Shown here: positions 63,183 to 64,000 of the stretch, one piece after another
Position numbering within the stretch: position 1 is the stretch's first letter
Layout of the letters: each line of letters begins with the position of its first letter
NCBI RefSeq assembly: GCF_001017175.1
Contig: NZ_LCYG01000020.1
Span: forward strand, 62,001-126,000
Direction of reading: 5' to 3'
Source of the DNA: Microvirga vignae
GTDB lineage: Bacteria; Pseudomonadota; Alphaproteobacteria; Rhizobiales; Beijerinckiaceae
DNA: 64,000 nucleotides
The notes under the pieces: model-generated
Databases searched by the model: none
Told to the model about the DNA's origin: nothing
The model's input: the letters and a program-made list of their open reading frames with translations, nothing else
Made by a program: the position numbers and the translations under genes

Positions 63183-64000
63183 ATGCCGAAAATCAGGCTT
63201 ACTGGATCGAGCGACTTTTCAAAAATATCGACAGCCGGCAGCTATCAGGTTTACGGCCTCGGAGGTGCCGATATCATTCAAGTGAGCATTGCACGAGGCT
63301 CAACCAGTCCTGACAGTGGTGACTACTTGGACGGCGGCGACGGCAATGACACGATCACGGCCGCGGGCACGAACGATACCCTGGCAGGAGGTGCCGGCAC
63401 GGACATTCTCAGGGCTAACGATGGAAACGACGTCATCTACGGTGACGCCACGGATGCTAATGAAGATGGCGTGGTGGATTCCGCCAGCATCGACGGTCCC
63501 GTCGGAGGCGGCGACATCCTCGATGGCGGCAACGGCAACGATACGCTCCATGGCGGTGGCGGCAACGATAGCCTACTCGGAGGCTACGGGAGTGACAGTC
63601 TTCTCGGCGGCTACGGGAGCGACATGCTCATTGGTGCCGGGGATAACGACACCCTGCGAGGAGGTGCCGACAATGACACGCTCGACGGGGGACTTGGCAA
63701 TGACGACCTGGACGGTGGAGATGGTGACGATCAATTGCTGGCGAGCAGCGGGGACGACATCCTTCGCGGAGACCTCGGGCAGGACACATTGTTGGCGGGA
63801 GCCGGAAACGATCAGCTTTTTGGCGGCGACGGCGACGATGAGCTTATTGGTGGCGAGAACGATGATAGGCTCGTCGGCGGAGCGGGTGCAGATCTTCTGA
63901 ACGGCGGCCCCGGAAACGACCAACTTTTCGGCGACGACGGCGATGATGAGCTTGTTGGCGGCGAGGACGACGACCGGCTCGTTGGTGGGGCGGGTGCGGA
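63183..64000 (+). CDS. RTX-type calcium-binding repeat protein, 3' end outside window
   Basis: The frame from ATG 63183 is open to the window end (272 codons). GGGGA lies about 8 bases upstream. After a leader of about 50 residues without a Sec signal (MPKIRLTGSSDFSKIST), nonapeptides of the pattern GGxGxDxLx begin at DYLDGGDGNDTITAAG and run almost continuously: GGGGNDSLLGGYGSDSLLGG, GNDQLFGGDGDDELIGG, GGAGADLLNGG. These bind calcium and form a parallel beta-roll; such proteins leave the cell by type I secretion through a C-terminal signal, which here would lie beyond the window. No Cys appears. It closes a group of acidic proteins. Confidence 0.9.
   Translation, partial: MPKIRLTGSSDFSKISTAGSYQVYGLGGADIIQVSIARGSTSPDSGDYLDGGDGNDTITAAGTNDTLAGGAGTDILRANDGNDVIYGDATDANEDGVVDSASIDGPVGGGDILDGGNGNDTLHGGGGNDSLLGGYGSDSLLGGYGSDMLIGAGDNDTLRGGADNDTLDGGLGNDDLDGGDGDDQLLASSGDDILRGDLGQDTLLAGAGNDQLFGGDGDDELIGGENDDRLVGGAGADLLNGGPGNDQLFGDDGDDELVGGEDDDRLVGGAGA
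63804..64000 (+). repeat. 108-bp tandem repeat within the RTX gene
   Basis: A 36-residue unit of four nonapeptides starting GNDQLFGGDGDDELIGG at 63804 recurs from 63912 (GNDQLFGDDGDDELVGG), with high identity to the window edge. A smaller duplication, GGYGSDSLLGGYGSD, occurs at about 63580-63625. These indicate repeat-driven expansion of the gene. Confidence 0.85.

Noticed and set aside
63289-63900. 203-codon frame inside the RTX region
   Set aside because: It is the shifted frame of the RTX repeats (Thr/Met/Ala-rich). The true frame starts at 63183 and is open to the window end.
63300-64000. Repeated DNA that could suggest a CRISPR array
   Set aside because: The repeats are in-frame RTX nonapeptide codons without spacers, so they are protein repeats.

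Overview
The window looks like chromosome of an alphaproteobacterium of the Hyphomicrobiales. The glycerol operon has the rhizobial GlpRDSTPQUV-K layout, the sugar operon resembles thu (trehalose/disaccharide) operons, and the polysaccharide genes resemble rhizobial exo genes. Base composition is moderately GC-rich, and the feel is of a Microvirga/Methylobacterium-like soil or plant bacterium. The genus is a guess.

Layout. (1) 1-3.2 kb: the end of nrdA; nrdB, whose active site carries Phe and Glu where class Ia enzymes have the radical Tyr and an Asp (the class Ic, Mn/Fe-type signature); and a convergent ABC-F ATPase. (2) 3.3-12.5 kb: a divergent carbohydrate locus. A LacI-type repressor and a Gfo/Idh/MocA oxidoreductase face a CUT1 ABC transporter (binding protein, two permeases, ATPase), a TIM-barrel isomerase-like protein, a second oxidoreductase and a ThuA-like protein. 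A perfect 14-bp palindrome lies between repressor and transporter. (3) 12.5-13.4 kb: small unknown genes. (4) 13.4-41.5 kb: a large Wzx/Wzy-type exopolysaccharide locus with a methyltransferase, WcaJ-like initiating transferase, UDP-glucose dehydrogenase, UDP-glucuronate-epimerase-like protein, two GT4 and one WecG/TagA transferase, flippase, polymerase, BY-kinase co-polymerase and export protein. Embedded in it is a complete PAPS (activated sulfate) module, cysD-cysNC-SLC13 permease-cysQ, with two sulfotransferases and two right-handed beta-helix proteins. The simplest reading is a sulfated, uronic-acid-containing extracellular polysaccharide.

(5) 41.8-52.0 kb: glycerol/glycerol-3-phosphate uptake and catabolism, glpR, glpD, glpSTPQUV and glpK on the minus strand. 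A recognisable promoter and repeated TTTCGTTT half-sites lie between glpR and glpD. (6) 52.5-64.0 kb: a NarL-type two-component pair, a small helix-hairpin-helix-like protein, an atypical LuxR regulator with a degenerate receiver, a membrane-anchored Pro/Ala/Glu-rich Sel1-like protein, three Cys-free acidic proteins sharing a C-terminal motif, an acyltransferase-TPR fusion, and the start of an RTX calcium-binding protein that runs off the window.

The two most notable systems are the sulfated-polysaccharide locus and the acidic-protein/RTX cluster. One of the acidic proteins is an 89-residue polypeptide in which every second residue from 4 to 46 is charged. I see no CRISPR array, insertion sequence, phage gene, rRNA or tRNA.
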